The position numbers were made by a program, and so were the translations under genes. Below the pieces are notes generated by a model, which was given only the letters and a program-made list of their open reading frames with translations, was not told the DNA's origin and searched no databases. 64,000 nt of DNA from [Bacillus] selenitireducens MLS10 (GTDB taxonomy: Bacteria > Bacillota > Bacilli > Bacillales > Salisediminibacteriaceae), in the NCBI RefSeq assembly GCF_000093085.1, contig NC_014219.1, positions 1,728,384 to 1,792,383 of the forward strand. The letters run 5' to 3'. Of the stretch, positions 56,394 through 64,000 are shown one piece after another. Every line of letters starts with the position of its first letter. Positions within the stretch are counted from its first letter, which is position 1.

Positions 56394-56678
56394 ATGAAAG
56401 GAACGAGTGCGTTTAAAAGACTGCTGTTCTGGGGTGGATTGATTATCATAGCTGGAGGCGGCGTAACTGCTGTTTTCCTAGCATTGAATTTTTATCTTGT
56501 GCCGCCGGAGATTGATCCGCAAACCGGAGAGGAGCTCTACGAAGGTATGTTGCACCCTCAACGGGCCTGGATCGCCGTGGCAGTCTTTATGGGGACATTC
56601 ATTACAGGGTTATTCCTGATCGGTATGTCAAAAATATTGGCACTGTTGAGTGATATTCTTGATCAGCTGAGCAAATAA
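56394..56678 (+). CDS. Small two-helix membrane protein
   Basis: 94 residues with two membrane helices (about 11-33 and 58-82) joined by an external loop rich in acidic and proline residues (VPPEIDPQTGEELYEG). Weak AGGCG SD. It follows the aldo/keto reductase by 15 nt, so it is probably in the same operon. I do not recognise the family. Confidence 0.6.
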   Translation: MKGTSAFKRLLFWGGLIIIAGGGVTAVFLALNFYLVPPEIDPQTGEELYEGMLHPQRAWIAVAVFMGTFITGLFLIGMSKILALLSDILDQLSK

Positions 56679-56680
56679 AC

Positions 56681-56725
56681 AGAAGCCGGATTCACTTTTT
56701 TGAGGAGTGAATCCGGCTTCTTTGT
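56681..56725. terminator. Bidirectional terminator
   Basis: GAAGCCGGATTCACT and AGTGAATCCGGCTTC, a perfect 15-bp stem between convergent genes. Confidence 0.93.
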
Positions 56726-56741
56726 ATGACAAAGTGATTCA

Positions 56742-57077
56742 TCAACTTTCGTGAACACCGAGGGCAATCTTTGCGTAACGGCTCATCATTGATTTATCCC
56801 AAGGGGGGCTCCAGACGATTTCCACGTCCACTTCTTCACCTATTTCTCCGATTTCCTGAAGCTCCGAGAGCGCATTTCGAATGTCGGATACGATGGTGCC
56901 GGCGAGAGGACAGCCCATCGCTGTCAGAGTCATTTCAACGCGGACATTCAGATCTTCATCGAGATGGATCTCATAGATCAGTCCCAAGTTGACGATGTCG
57001 ACACCCAGTTCGGGATCGATAACATTCTCGAGTTGTGCATAGATTCTGTCTTTCAGTTCTTTCATGTCGTCAGTCAT
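56742..57077 (-). CDS. DUF59/MIP18 iron-sulfur assembly factor
   Basis: 111 residues of the SufT/PaaD-like family. VIDPELGVDIVNLGLIY is the signature, and TAMGCPLAG carries the conserved cysteine that is thought to take part in iron-sulfur cluster maturation or transfer. WSPPWDKSMMS closes the domain. In Bacillus related proteins (YitW type) are encoded apart from the suf operon. Start ATG follows AAGGAGG. Single gene. The exact client proteins are unknown. Confidence 0.88.
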   Translation of the reverse strand: MTDDMKELKDRIYAQLENVIDPELGVDIVNLGLIYEIHLDEDLNVRVEMTLTAMGCPLAGTIVSDIRNALSELQEIGEIGEEVDVEIVWSPPWDKSMMSRYAKIALGVHES

Positions 57078-57195
57078 GACGAATCCCTCCTTACAATCAT
57101 TTATACCCTCTGAATCTTCCTGAATAACCTTTCCTGTCTGTTGTTAATGGCTTATAATAGACAAGGTGAACGGCGTGATAAAAAAGGAGACCTAT

Positions 57196-58326
57196 ATGGA
57201 TATTTTACGTAATGAAACAACTGCATTTATTCAACAAAATTGGGAGACGTCAGGTTTCACCGGACTGACTGATATTCAGCATCAAATGATCCCTGAAGCA
57301 AGAAAGGGTGGTGCATTGATTGCAGAAGCACCGACGGGTACCGGTAAAACACTCGGTTATTTGATTCCGGCTCTTGAGCGTATCGATGAAGAACGGCCTC
57401 AAACACAGGTACTGATTATTGTTCCGGGTAAAGAGCTCGCTATGCAGGTGCATGAAGAGGTGCAGAAATGGACTGTCGGGAGCAGCATCCGGGCAGCTGT
57501 GATGATTGGTGGAGCCAATGTGAAGCGGCAGTATGAGAAGTTGAAGAAAAAGCCGCACGTCATTACAGGTACACCCGGGAGAGTGAATGAACTGATCAAA
57601 GATAAGAAATTAAAAGTGCATGAAGTGTCCACACTCGTGTATGATGAGGCCGATCAGCTGTTTGTTCCCGATCATCTTGATACCATTGATCAGATTAATA
57701 AAGCTGTTCCGGGTAAAGAGCAGCGGATTATATGCTCGGCAACGATTCCCGAGCGTGTCGTTTCATTTGCCGATGAAAGATTCAGTAATATAAAGACGAT
57801 TCGTGTAGAAGCTTCCAGCAAAGATTTACAGCGGGTGTCACATCTTTATTTGCTCGTGGAGAAACGTGATAAAGTCAAAACGCTGTCTAAACTCAGCTAC
57901 TTGGAATCGTTTTATGGCATTGCATTTCTATCCGACAGTTTTCAGGTAGATCAGGTACACAGCAAATTGCAGCATGACGGCAATCAGACGGCTTCACTTC
58001 ACGGCGATAAAGGGAAGCAGGGGAGAGAGAAGGCGATGAGAGCTTTCAGACAGCGTGATGCCAGGTTACTTTTGACAACGGATGTTGCATCACGGGGATT
58101 GGATGTAAAAGGTGTGACGCATGTGATTCATTTTGACCTCGCAAATGATCAACGTCAGTACATGCACCGTTCCGGTCGAACGGCGCGTGCCGGTGAGTCA
58201 GGCATTTCCCTTTCGATTGTTACAAAGGGTGAACTGCAGCGGCTTGAGCAGATTGCTGAAGAGGCAGCGTTGACACTGCGGCGGGCCGAATTGAAGTACG
58301 GTGAGTTGCACACATGGTCTGATTAA
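57196..58326 (+). CDS. yfmL: DEAD-box RNA helicase (YfmL-like)
   Basis: 376 residues from the ATG behind AAAAGGAG; the frame extends ten codons upstream without an SD. All helicase motifs are present: Q-motif region FTGLTDIQ, motif I APTGTGKT, motif II DEAD, motif III SAT, TDVASRGLD and HRSGRTARAG. It lacks a long C-terminal extension, so it is a minimal helicase. Length and sequence pattern match B. subtilis YfmL, which is linked to 50S ribosome assembly. ATP-dependent unwinding in the cytoplasm is expected. Ends before a bidirectional terminator. Confidence 0.88.
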   Translation: MDILRNETTAFIQQNWETSGFTGLTDIQHQMIPEARKGGALIAEAPTGTGKTLGYLIPALERIDEERPQTQVLIIVPGKELAMQVHEEVQKWTVGSSIRAAVMIGGANVKRQYEKLKKKPHVITGTPGRVNELIKDKKLKVHEVSTLVYDEADQLFVPDHLDTIDQINKAVPGKEQRIICSATIPERVVSFADERFSNIKTIRVEASSKDLQRVSHLYLLVEKRDKVKTLSKLSYLESFYGIAFLSDSFQVDQVHSKLQHDGNQTASLHGDKGKQGREKAMRAFRQRDARLLLTTDVASRGLDVKGVTHVIHFDLANDQRQYMHRSGRTARAGESGISLSIVTKGELQRLEQIAEEAALTLRRAELKYGELHTWSD

Positions 58327-58348
58327 CTGCGCAGTCTTTTCACACGTC

Positions 58349-58380
58349 AAAAAACCGAACCAGTCAAGGTTCGGTTTTTT
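58349..58380. terminator. Bidirectional terminator
   Basis: AAAAAACCGAACC and GGTTCGGTTTTTT, a perfect stem with 6-nt loop between convergent genes. Confidence 0.95.
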
Positions 58381-58420
58381 GTGTATGAAGAGAATCATGC
58401 TGAGAATGATTCATTCCCAT

Positions 58421-58987
58421 TCAGCTGAGGCGTTCTTCTTCATCCCGACGCTGGATTTCCTCATCCTGAAGTTGTTCTTGCCTGTCTCTGATTCTGTGCG
58501 CGAGTCTGCTCGAAGCATTTGCAGCAATACTGCAAATTAAATCATCAAGAAAAGTGTGGACCTGTTTGCCTGGATTGGTGTCAAGCTCTTTAATAATGCC
58601 TTCTTTGGCCTTGTCCAAATAGCCGAAAGTGGTTACAGCGATACTCCCGTAACCGAATACGGATCCCAAGGCAATCGTCTCGTCAACGCCGAACAGTCCT
58701 TCATCCATTTCTACAATGGATTGGAGCGGTTCAGATAATTTTTTTTCTTCAGCAAGTTTATCGAGCTCGATTCCAACAAGAACAGCATGCTGGATCTCAC
58801 GCTTTTCCAAGACGCGATCAACGCTATCCAGACATTCCTCCATCGTTAGCGATTCGTTATACTCAATTTGCATATTGTAAACGATATCCGCTATATCTTC
58901 GATGGTGACGCCTCTTTCTTGAATCAATGTTCGTGCTGCATTTTCAACAACATGACAATGGACGGGGACTTTTTCTTTATCAGCCAT
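58421..58987 (-). CDS. PgpA-like (YutG) protein
   Basis: 188 residues from the ATG behind GGAGG; the frame is open upstream. Residues about 95-170 match the PgpA/YutG domain (ETIALGSVFGYGSIAVTTFGYLDK and HTFLDDLICSIAANASSRLAHR), here without the membrane helices of E. coli PgpA. The N-terminal 90 residues are helical and acidic. Proposed activity is phosphatidylglycerophosphate or related phosphatase, but soluble Bacillus members are uncharacterised. The C-terminus is a charged helix (DRQEQLQDEEIQRRDEEERLS). Single gene. Confidence 0.75.
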   Translation of the reverse strand: MADKEKVPVHCHVVENAARTLIQERGVTIEDIADIVYNMQIEYNESLTMEECLDSVDRVLEKREIQHAVLVGIELDKLAEEKKLSEPLQSIVEMDEGLFGVDETIALGSVFGYGSIAVTTFGYLDKAKEGIIKELDTNPGKQVHTFLDDLICSIAANASSRLAHRIRDRQEQLQDEEIQRRDEEERLS

Positions 58988-59115
58988 AATCTGATTTCCT
59001 CCTTCTGTTTGACCATGCATATAGATACTCTTTCAGTCTATCATAATTATACATGTCCTGTTAACGCAGAGACTCTTAAGAGAGAAAGGATACTGACAAA
59101 AACAGTGATTTGCTT

Positions 59116-59144
59116 TTGAAATTAGGTTGAAAGTATATTATGAT
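59116..59144 (+). promoter_or_regulatory. Sigma-A promoter of yjcG-yjcF
   Basis: TTGAAA (59116-59121), 17-nt spacer, TATGAT (59139-59144). Confidence 0.7.
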
Positions 59145-59211
59145 AATCTTAGGGGGTAAAGCGTTACCATAAAGGATTCAGTATAAACATAAAATCCGAG
59201 GAGGAATTATC

Positions 59212-59721
59212 ATGAAATACGGAATAGCCGCATTTCCATCGAAGAAACTACAAGATTTAGCTAATTCTTACCGAAAACGATATGATACCAAGTACGCGAA
59301 AGTCCCTCCCCATATTACATTGAAAGAACCTTTTGAGTTAAAGGATGAGGAACTTGATCAGGTTCTTGAAGAGATTCGACATGCTGCTTCAGAGCTCAAT
59401 CCTTTCAAGTTGAAGGTAGTTAAATTCAGTACGTTTTATCCAGGAACAAATACAATTTATATGAAAATTGAAGAGAATAAGGATTTAACGGTTCTGCATC
59501 AGCGCTTGAATTCAGGGAAACTTGATTTTGGGATGGAACATCCTTTCGTTCCTCACATTACTATTGGTCAAGACATGATGTATGATGAGATGCAGGACGT
59601 GATCGGCCGATTAAAAATGGAAAGAATTGCTCACGAGGAGACGATCGACCGTTTTTCACTGCTTTATCAGCTTGAAGACGGTACTTGGACTGCTTATGAG
59701 ACATTTAAGCTTGGAAAGTAG
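59212..59721 (+). CDS. yjcG: 2H phosphoesterase-type protein YjcG
   Basis: 169 residues with two H-x-T/S-type motifs, PHITLKEPF (about 33-41) and PHITIGQDM (about 116-124), the hallmark of 2H phosphoesterases and 2'-5' RNA ligases. Bacillus YjcG has this length and fold. The reaction is unknown; cyclic phosphodiester or RNA 2'-5' chemistry is plausible. Start ATG follows GAGGAGG. It is followed after 11 nt by yjcF, the same pair as in B. subtilis. Confidence 0.85.
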   Translation: MKYGIAAFPSKKLQDLANSYRKRYDTKYAKVPPHITLKEPFELKDEELDQVLEEIRHAASELNPFKLKVVKFSTFYPGTNTIYMKIEENKDLTVLHQRLNSGKLDFGMEHPFVPHITIGQDMMYDEMQDVIGRLKMERIAHEETIDRFSLLYQLEDGTWTAYETFKLGK

Positions 59722-59732
59722 GATGCACATCA

Positions 59733-60167
59733 ATGATTCAAGTCATAATTGCTAAGTCAGATCAGCAAATGAAAGATGTTTACAAAGTGCGAAGAACGGT
59801 TTTTATTGAGGAGCAGCAAGTTCCGGAATCGATAGAAATTGATGATAAAGAAGAACAGTCAATCCACTTTCTTGCAACAGATAACGGCAATCCTGTCGGA
59901 GCGGGACGACTTCGAATTGAAGGGACTAAATCCAAGGCAGAGAGGGTTTGCGTACTGCCTGATTTTCGAAGATCCGGAGTAGGCGCTTTATTAATGATAG
60001 AAATGGAACGACTCTCAAAAAAACAGGGGTTAAAGGAGATTGTATTGAATGCTCAGACACACGCCATCCCATTTTATAAGAGGATTGGTTATGAGGTGAC
60101 CTCTGAGCTTTTTTATGATGCGGGGATTGAACACATGTCAATGTCAAAATCTCTTGATGGAGATTGA
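59733..60167 (+). CDS. yjcF: GNAT acetyltransferase YjcF
   Basis: 144 residues. AERVCVLPDFRRSGVGALLM (about 68-87) is the acetyl-CoA-binding motif A, and KEIVLNAQTHAIPFYKRIGYEV the following strand and helix. The N-terminal VRRTVFIEEQQVP pattern is shared with ElaA-like and YjcF acetyltransferases. The acceptor is unknown. The SD is weak (AGGATG). It is probably translated from the yjcG transcript. Confidence 0.85.
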   Translation: MIQVIIAKSDQQMKDVYKVRRTVFIEEQQVPESIEIDDKEEQSIHFLATDNGNPVGAGRLRIEGTKSKAERVCVLPDFRRSGVGALLMIEMERLSKKQGLKEIVLNAQTHAIPFYKRIGYEVTSELFYDAGIEHMSMSKSLDGD

Positions 60168-60173
60168 TAGAAT

Positions 60174-60212
60174 AAGACCCTGCGGTTTAAACTGAACCCG
60201 CAGGGTCTTATT
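60174..60212. terminator. Bidirectional terminator
   Basis: AAGACCCTGCGG and CCGCAGGGTCTT arms with a 13-nt loop between yjcF and luxS. Confidence 0.9.
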
Positions 60213-60227
60213 GCTCGAGGATATGAA

Positions 60228-60692
60228 TTATGCAAAAATGACAGGCCATTCTTTTTTCATATTAAGCATTTCCTTTGCAAGGCTCTGTGCGCCTTCAAGA
60301 GAATGAGATGCAGCCCAGCCGCACTGCAGTTCATTACATGCAGGAACTTCGTCAGCCTCAAGGATATCCTGAAGGGTTTTCTCGAGTACCTGCAAAATGT
60401 TTTCGTAGGATTCATCGTTTAATACTGCCATGTAAAAGCCCGTTTGACAGCCCATTGGGCCGACATCGATGATCCCTTCGTGATGATTACGGGAAAATTC
60501 CGCAAGCATATGCTCCAGTGAATGAAGCGCGGGCATGTCCATATGAGCTTTGTTCGGCTGTTTAAAACGAAGATCGTATTTGTAGATCGTATCTCCGTTG
60601 GCTCCTGTTGTTTTTCCTGCGAGCCGGACATAAGGAGCCGCAACTTTTGTGTGATCAAGGTTAAAACTTTCAACATTTAATTTTTTTGACAT
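60228..60692 (-). CDS. luxS: S-ribosylhomocysteine lyase LuxS
   Basis: 154 residues. The metal site H57-S-L-E-H61 and C124 (NELQCG) with catalytic C82 (GPMGCQTGF) are intact. LuxS cleaves S-ribosylhomocysteine to homocysteine and the precursor of autoinducer-2, closing the activated methyl cycle. The loop between HSLEH and GCQ is about five residues shorter than in B. subtilis LuxS. Start ATG follows TGGAGGAT. It lies 100 nt after the nitroreductase gene on the same strand. Confidence 0.95.
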   Translation of the reverse strand: MSKKLNVESFNLDHTKVAAPYVRLAGKTTGANGDTIYKYDLRFKQPNKAHMDMPALHSLEHMLAEFSRNHHEGIIDVGPMGCQTGFYMAVLNDESYENILQVLEKTLQDILEADEVPACNELQCGWAASHSLEGAQSLAKEMLNMKKEWPVIFA

Positions 60693-60792
60693 GTTATCAA
60701 TCCTCCATGAAAATAATGATCGAAGCGTTTTTTATTTGATTTCCTTTTGACTCAGGCACAGCCTGAAAGACTCAGGATACGAAAAAAGGCAC

Positions 60793-61563
60793 TCACTGAC
60801 GCTCATCTTTCATCAGCTGCTGTTGGCGGACGATCTGATCCATGGTCATACGTGAGCGTTTGGACAGCATGCTGACCATTTGCTGTGTCCATCTGTCTTG
60901 ACGTTTTCCCGCTGTTCGGCTGTTGTAATAGTCGGAAATAATCTGGTTATATTCAGCCAATTGTTTTTTCATAATGTCATCATCAGGCTGATAAGACTCT
61001 TCATGATAAATGTTCTCATATGGAAGACGCGGTTTCAAGTCTGATGTATGTTCCGGAATACCGATGGCCAAACCGAACAACGGCAGCACATGAGAAGGGC
61101 ATCCTAACAGGTCAATGACTTTTGCAAGTTCATTCCTGATTCCGCCTATATAGCATATACCAAGTCCCATGCTTTCTGCCGCAACGGCAGCATTTTGAGC
61201 CGCGAGTGAGGCATCAATGACGGACACGATGAATTTTTCAGTGGATTCAAGCGAATGGAGAATCTCTTCGGCAGACTTATCCTCCATCTCTGCAGCAAGG
61301 ACGTGCCGGTGAAGATCTGCACAGAAAATCATAAAATGGCCGTTTTTCAATACATAAGGCTGATTGCCGGCATATTCAGAAAGAAGAGCTTTTTTTTCAG
61401 GATCTTTGACACCTATGATCGAGTATGCTTGAATAAAACTGGACGTGGATGCACTTTGTGCAGCACGAACAATCGTGGCGATTTGTTCATCAGACAGCGT
61501 TTCCTCTTTAAAAAAACGGATGGATCGATGGTTAAGCATGGTTTCGATGGTTTCGTTCGTCAA
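60793..61563 (-). CDS. NADPH-dependent FMN nitroreductase (NfrA-like)
   Basis: 256 residues from a TTG with GGAAGGAG ten bases upstream. NHRSIRFFKEETLSDEQIATIV is the FMN-phosphate site of the NfsA/NfrA group, with SASTSSFIQAYSIIGV and ESMGLGICYIGGIR completing the dimer flavin pocket. C-terminal excursion (about 190-256) is rich in Arg, Gln and Met. Such enzymes reduce nitro compounds, FMN or quinones; B. subtilis NfrA1 is stress-induced and controlled by Spx, encoded elsewhere in this window. Probable first gene ahead of luxS. Confidence 0.88.
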   Translation of the reverse strand: MTNETIETMLNHRSIRFFKEETLSDEQIATIVRAAQSASTSSFIQAYSIIGVKDPEKKALLSEYAGNQPYVLKNGHFMIFCADLHRHVLAAEMEDKSAEEILHSLESTEKFIVSVIDASLAAQNAAVAAESMGLGICYIGGIRNELAKVIDLLGCPSHVLPLFGLAIGIPEHTSDLKPRLPYENIYHEESYQPDDDIMKKQLAEYNQIISDYYNSRTAGKRQDRWTQQMVSMLSKRSRMTMDQIVRQQQLMKDERQ

Positions 61564-61681
61564 AACAGGTCAGCTCCTTCCGTCATCTATAGAATGATGT
61601 TTAAATGGATGGCTATATTATAACGTTTTCAATAGCATGTTGAAAGGAATACGAACAAAGACATGAGAATGGAGGATCAAA

Positions 61682-61789
61682 ATGGGTGATAAAACGAAGA
61701 AAAGTATTATTCTGTTTCTGCTTGTTATGACGGCTGTGATCATTGGTGCAACAATCGTCATGATGGTCTTGCAAGTAATTAATGCCTGA
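61682..61789 (+). CDS. 35-residue single-helix membrane protein
   Basis: A 35-codon frame with GGAGG seven bases before the ATG. A short basic start (MGDKTKK) is followed by one hydrophobic helix (SIILFLLVMTAVIIGATIVMMVLQVI), typical of small membrane proteins. Divergent from the nitroreductase gene and followed by a terminator. No family recognised; too short for homology by eye. Confidence 0.55.
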   Translation: MGDKTKKSIILFLLVMTAVIIGATIVMMVLQVINA

Positions 61790-61814
61790 AGGTCTGCAAC
61801 TGCAAAAGAAAAAA

Positions 61815-61866
61815 CGCCTCATGACAGACCGGAACAACATTGTTTCGGTTTGTCAGAGGCATTTTC
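61815..61866. terminator. Bidirectional terminator
   Basis: GCCTC-TGACA-ACCGGAAC and GTTTCGGT-TGTCA-GAGGC arms with small mismatches, A's before and TTTT after. Confidence 0.85.
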
Positions 61867-61918
61867 GTGTTGTGAGAAGGATGGGGAGTACCTGCATCAA
61901 AATCCCATGACTCCGGTT

Positions 61919-62608
61919 TTAAGAAGCAGATTCTGTTGATTTTTCGACAAGTTGTCGGTCTTCCACGTGATAAAACTTATCTGCCCGCTGAACCAGATCC
62001 TCATCTTCTGTCACAATGATGACCGTTGTACCCTGTTTCTCGGCAAACGCAAGCAGGTGATCAATGACCTCTTTGCCTCGTTCTCCCGGCAGGGCTTTCG
62101 TCGGCTCATCTGCGAGAATAATCTTTGGATTATTCATGAGAATTCGGGCGATGGTTGCGAGAATCTGTTTTTCGTCATCAAGAGCTTCGATTGATTCATT
62201 CATTTCCAGCTCAGGAAAATCGAGATCATGTAAAATCTCATGGGCGCGTTTCAGTCGAGATGGATATTTCGGGTCATCTTCGGATAGACCGAGAAGCAAA
62301 TTTTCTTTAATTGACATATAAGGCATGAGTACACTCTCGTCGTTCATGAACCCGATCGTTTGTACACGCCAATCTGAGCGCTTCTTAATGTCAATGATAT
62401 CCTGCCCGAACACTTCAACGGATCCCTTATTTGGGGGCGTCATTGCGGCGATCATTTGCAGCAGTGTGGATTTACCCGTACCTTCCTTGCCTGAAATGGC
62501 AATCAGTTCCCCTTCTTTGACCTGAAAATTCATGTCTTCAAAAATAACGTGCATCTGTTCACCGTCTGAGAACCGTTTTAATACATTTGAAAGCGAGATT
62601 GCGTTCAT
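61919..62608 (-). CDS. ABC-type ATPase with degenerate signature motifs
   Basis: 229 residues. Walker A (G40-KEGTGKST) and Walker B (IILADE, 163-168) are intact and the overall sequence resembles the LolD/MacB class. However, the LSGGQ signature is LDDEK (143-147), the Q-loop glutamine is replaced (FMNDES), the D-loop reads ALPG and the switch histidine is Glu (VTEDED, E201). No permease gene is adjacent. It may bind ATP without normal transport cycling, as a regulatory or scaffold ATPase, or work with a distant permease. Start ATG follows CCGGAGGTG. Confidence 0.8.
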   Translation of the reverse strand: MNAISLSNVLKRFSDGEQMHVIFEDMNFQVKEGELIAISGKEGTGKSTLLQMIAAMTPPNKGSVEVFGQDIIDIKKRSDWRVQTIGFMNDESVLMPYMSIKENLLLGLSEDDPKYPSRLKRAHEILHDLDFPELEMNESIEALDDEKQILATIARILMNNPKIILADEPTKALPGERGKEVIDHLLAFAEKQGTTVIIVTEDEDLVQRADKFYHVEDRQLVEKSTESAS

Positions 62609-62764
62609 GATGGCACCTCCGGAAAGTCTGTATTTTCATGATGAAAATATTGAATCTTACATCTATTAAACCATGCTTCTAAAGTGATTGAAACCGCTAT
62701 CACGAAAAAGAAATGACAGTTTTGTAACATTTCAGTCTTTTCATGTTGTAAACCTCTTTATAGA

Positions 62765-63421
62765 TTAAAGTGCACCATCCTGGAATCGTCGCAGGTCTTT
62801 TTTATCACCGATCATCACGAGGATATCACCCTGGTGAAGCACATCGTTTGGGTCAGGGGTTACATCCACTTTATTTCTTTGTTTGATCGCGATGACTGTA
62901 CAGCCGTATTTTGCACGTATATCCAAATCAACTAACGTTTTACCTGAGATTTTATTCGTTGCAAGCAGTTCCACGATACTGTAGTCCGACGACAAATCAA
63001 TGTAATCCAGTACTTTTTCCGATGTCAGGAATTCTGCGATCCGGTTTCCCATTTCTTCTTCCGGATGGAAGATACGGTCAGCACCGATTTTTTCCAATAC
63101 TTTATGATGATAAGCGTTTTGTGCTTTTACCCATACCTCAGGGATATTGAGATCTTTCAGATGAAGGACAGTTAAAATACTTGCCTGAATATCCTCACCA
63201 ATAGCGACAATCACGTATTCAAAATTCTTAATGCCCAAGCGGATTAAATTGGCTTCGTCAGTGGTGTCAAGTGTCATGGAGTGTGTCGAAAATTTTTCCA
63301 TCGCTTCTACTTTTTTAGGATTTTGGTCAATAGCAAGGACTTCATGCCCCATGTGATGAAGTTCACGGCACATACTTGAACCGAAACGCCCCAACCCTAT
63401 GATCGCAAATTGCTTTTTCAT
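62765..63421 (-). CDS. ktrC: Ktr potassium channel regulatory subunit
   Basis: 218 residues: an N-terminal RCK/TrkA-N Rossmann fold (FAIIGLGRFGSSMCREL, about 4-20) binding ATP, ADP or NAD, and a C-terminal TrkA-C domain (about 135-218) that in Bacillus binds cyclic di-AMP. It gates a KtrB/KtrD-type K+ channel, which is not in this window. The ATG is preceded by AAGAAGG; the frame opens upstream without an SD. Bacillus has ktrA (beside ktrB) and orphan ktrC; the lack of an adjacent ktrB favours ktrC. No c-di-AMP riboswitch is seen in the short leader. Confidence 0.85.
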   Translation of the reverse strand: MKKQFAIIGLGRFGSSMCRELHHMGHEVLAIDQNPKKVEAMEKFSTHSMTLDTTDEANLIRLGIKNFEYVIVAIGEDIQASILTVLHLKDLNIPEVWVKAQNAYHHKVLEKIGADRIFHPEEEMGNRIAEFLTSEKVLDYIDLSSDYSIVELLATNKISGKTLVDLDIRAKYGCTVIAIKQRNKVDVTPDPNDVLHQGDILVMIGDKKDLRRFQDGAL

Positions 63422-63528
63422 TTTATACAACCTTCTTTTGTGTGTGATGCTTAAGTATAGCATTTACACTTTTCCTATTTCAAGTTAAGATAAAGAAGAT
63501 ATGAGGCTGAGAAGGAGTGGATAATTGT

Positions 63529-63951
63529 ATGATAATCGTACCAGTTGATGGCTCTGATAGAAGTGTCGAAGTGTTAACGTATGCGAAAGAAATGGCTGAA
63601 AAATACAAAACAGAACTGTTATTAATCAATGTGCAACCAAAAAATGATGGGACTTTTTCCATTGAACATGTCGACGACGCAGACTGGATAAAAGGTAAAG
63701 AAGAATTTGGCATGGAGAGGCTGAGAGAAGCTGCTGAAAGATTGACCGGAGATGTGCCGGTTTCAATGAAAGTACGCTTTGGAATTCCTTCTATTGAGAT
63801 TACGTCTGAAGCGAAGGAACAGGGCGCGATGTGTATTGTCATGGGCTCGCGGGGGAACGGTCCTGTCGTTAGCGCGATTCTTGGGAGTGTAAGTTATGGT
63901 GTTCTTCACCTGTCTCCGTGCCCGGTAACCATTATCCCATCAAAACTGTAA
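63529..63951 (+). CDS. Universal stress protein
   Basis: 140 residues from the ATG (MIIVPVDGSDRS); the SD AAGGAG is 12 nt upstream, and a GTG four codons earlier touches it. The ATP-binding G-x2-G-x9-G-(S/T) pattern appears as GSRGNGPVVSAILGSVSYG near the C-terminus. It probably binds ATP and modulates stress survival or a membrane transporter. It is divergent from the Ktr gene and followed after 15 nt by another gene, likely its functional partner. Confidence 0.85.
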   Translation: MIIVPVDGSDRSVEVLTYAKEMAEKYKTELLLINVQPKNDGTFSIEHVDDADWIKGKEEFGMERLREAAERLTGDVPVSMKVRFGIPSIEITSEAKEQGAMCIVMGSRGNGPVVSAILGSVSYGVLHLSPCPVTIIPSKL

Positions 63952-63966
63952 GGAAGGCGCTGTTAT

Positions 63967-64000
63967 ATGCTTGATTTTATTGATCCTGATGTCTGGTATT
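63967..64000 (+). CDS. Start of a gene cut by the window edge
   Basis: ATG with AAGGAAGGC as SD, 15 nt after the universal stress protein gene, so probably in the same operon. Only the first eleven codons (MLDFIDPDVWY) are visible, too few to identify the product. Confidence 0.5.
   Translation, partial: MLDFIDPDVWY

Overview
The window looks like chromosome from a Bacillaceae bacterium (Bacillota). Gene order matches the Bacillus subtilis med-fabHA-fabF and yjbC-spx-mecA-coiA-pepF-yjbH-yjbI-yjbJ-yjbK-relQ-nadK-rluD-fabI blocks almost gene for gene. Shine-Dalgarno sites are strong, GTG and TTG starts are common, and the regulatory RNAs are typical of Bacillota. Fnr-type regulators, a BCCT betaine transporter, many acidic proteins and a glyoxylate shunt suggest a facultative anaerobe from a saline or alkaline habitat. 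The species cannot be named from sequence alone.

Layout. 1-2.3 kb: the tail of one Fnr-type regulator, a HesB-like protein, a second complete Fnr, a ywiC-like membrane protein behind a perfect FNR box, and a small membrane protein. 2.35-3.76 kb: an IS200/IS605-type element with an intact tnpB and no tnpA. 3.8-7.5 kb: med, a TPR-like gene, fabH and fabF. 7.6-14.2 kb: a radical SAM/SPASM gene behind an FNR box, an LCP protein, a third Fnr behind an FNR box, trpS with a tryptophan T-box, a cation antiporter behind a yybP-ykoY (Mn2+) riboswitch, and an HD protein. 14.4-28.1 kb: a secreted glycoside-hydrolase-like protein, then the spx/mecA/yjbH redox and competence block, relQ, nadK and fabI (FapR-like site). 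28.3-38.3 kb: small genes, a flavin reductase, a second radical SAM paralogue, a chemoreceptor, a GGDEF-EAL protein, an msrA with UGA at the catalytic position, and a membrane-bound hydrolase. 38.5-44.6 kb: glutamate synthase gltB (with an in-frame amber codon) and gltD. 44.7-51.7 kb: a soluble chemoreceptor with a CZB domain, malate synthase G plus isocitrate lyase, and a BCCT transporter. 51.8-56.7 kb: an ECF sigma/anti-sigma pair, tRNA-Val, a MATE gene with an in-frame amber codon, and an aldo/keto reductase. 56.7-64 kb: a DUF59 protein, a YfmL-like helicase, a PgpA-like protein, yjcG-yjcF, luxS with a nitroreductase, a degenerate ABC ATPase, a KtrA/KtrC-type protein, a universal stress protein and the start of another gene.

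How it fits together. Three iron-sulfur Fnr-type regulators and three perfect TGTGA-N6-TCACA boxes make this an oxygen-response neighbourhood. Spx, its degradation adaptor YjbH, MecA, a truncated haemoglobin, a flavin reductase, nitroreductase and MsrA add thiol and redox stress functions. Membrane lipid synthesis (fabH, fabF, fabI) is probably under FapR.

The most striking observation is msrA at 35358-35984. Its active-site Gly-Cys-Phe-Trp-Gly motif has TGA in place of the Cys codon, and a small hairpin with a GGU loop lies 19 nt downstream, as expected for a bacterial selenocysteine gene. A terminator-like hairpin lies immediately before its ribosome binding site.
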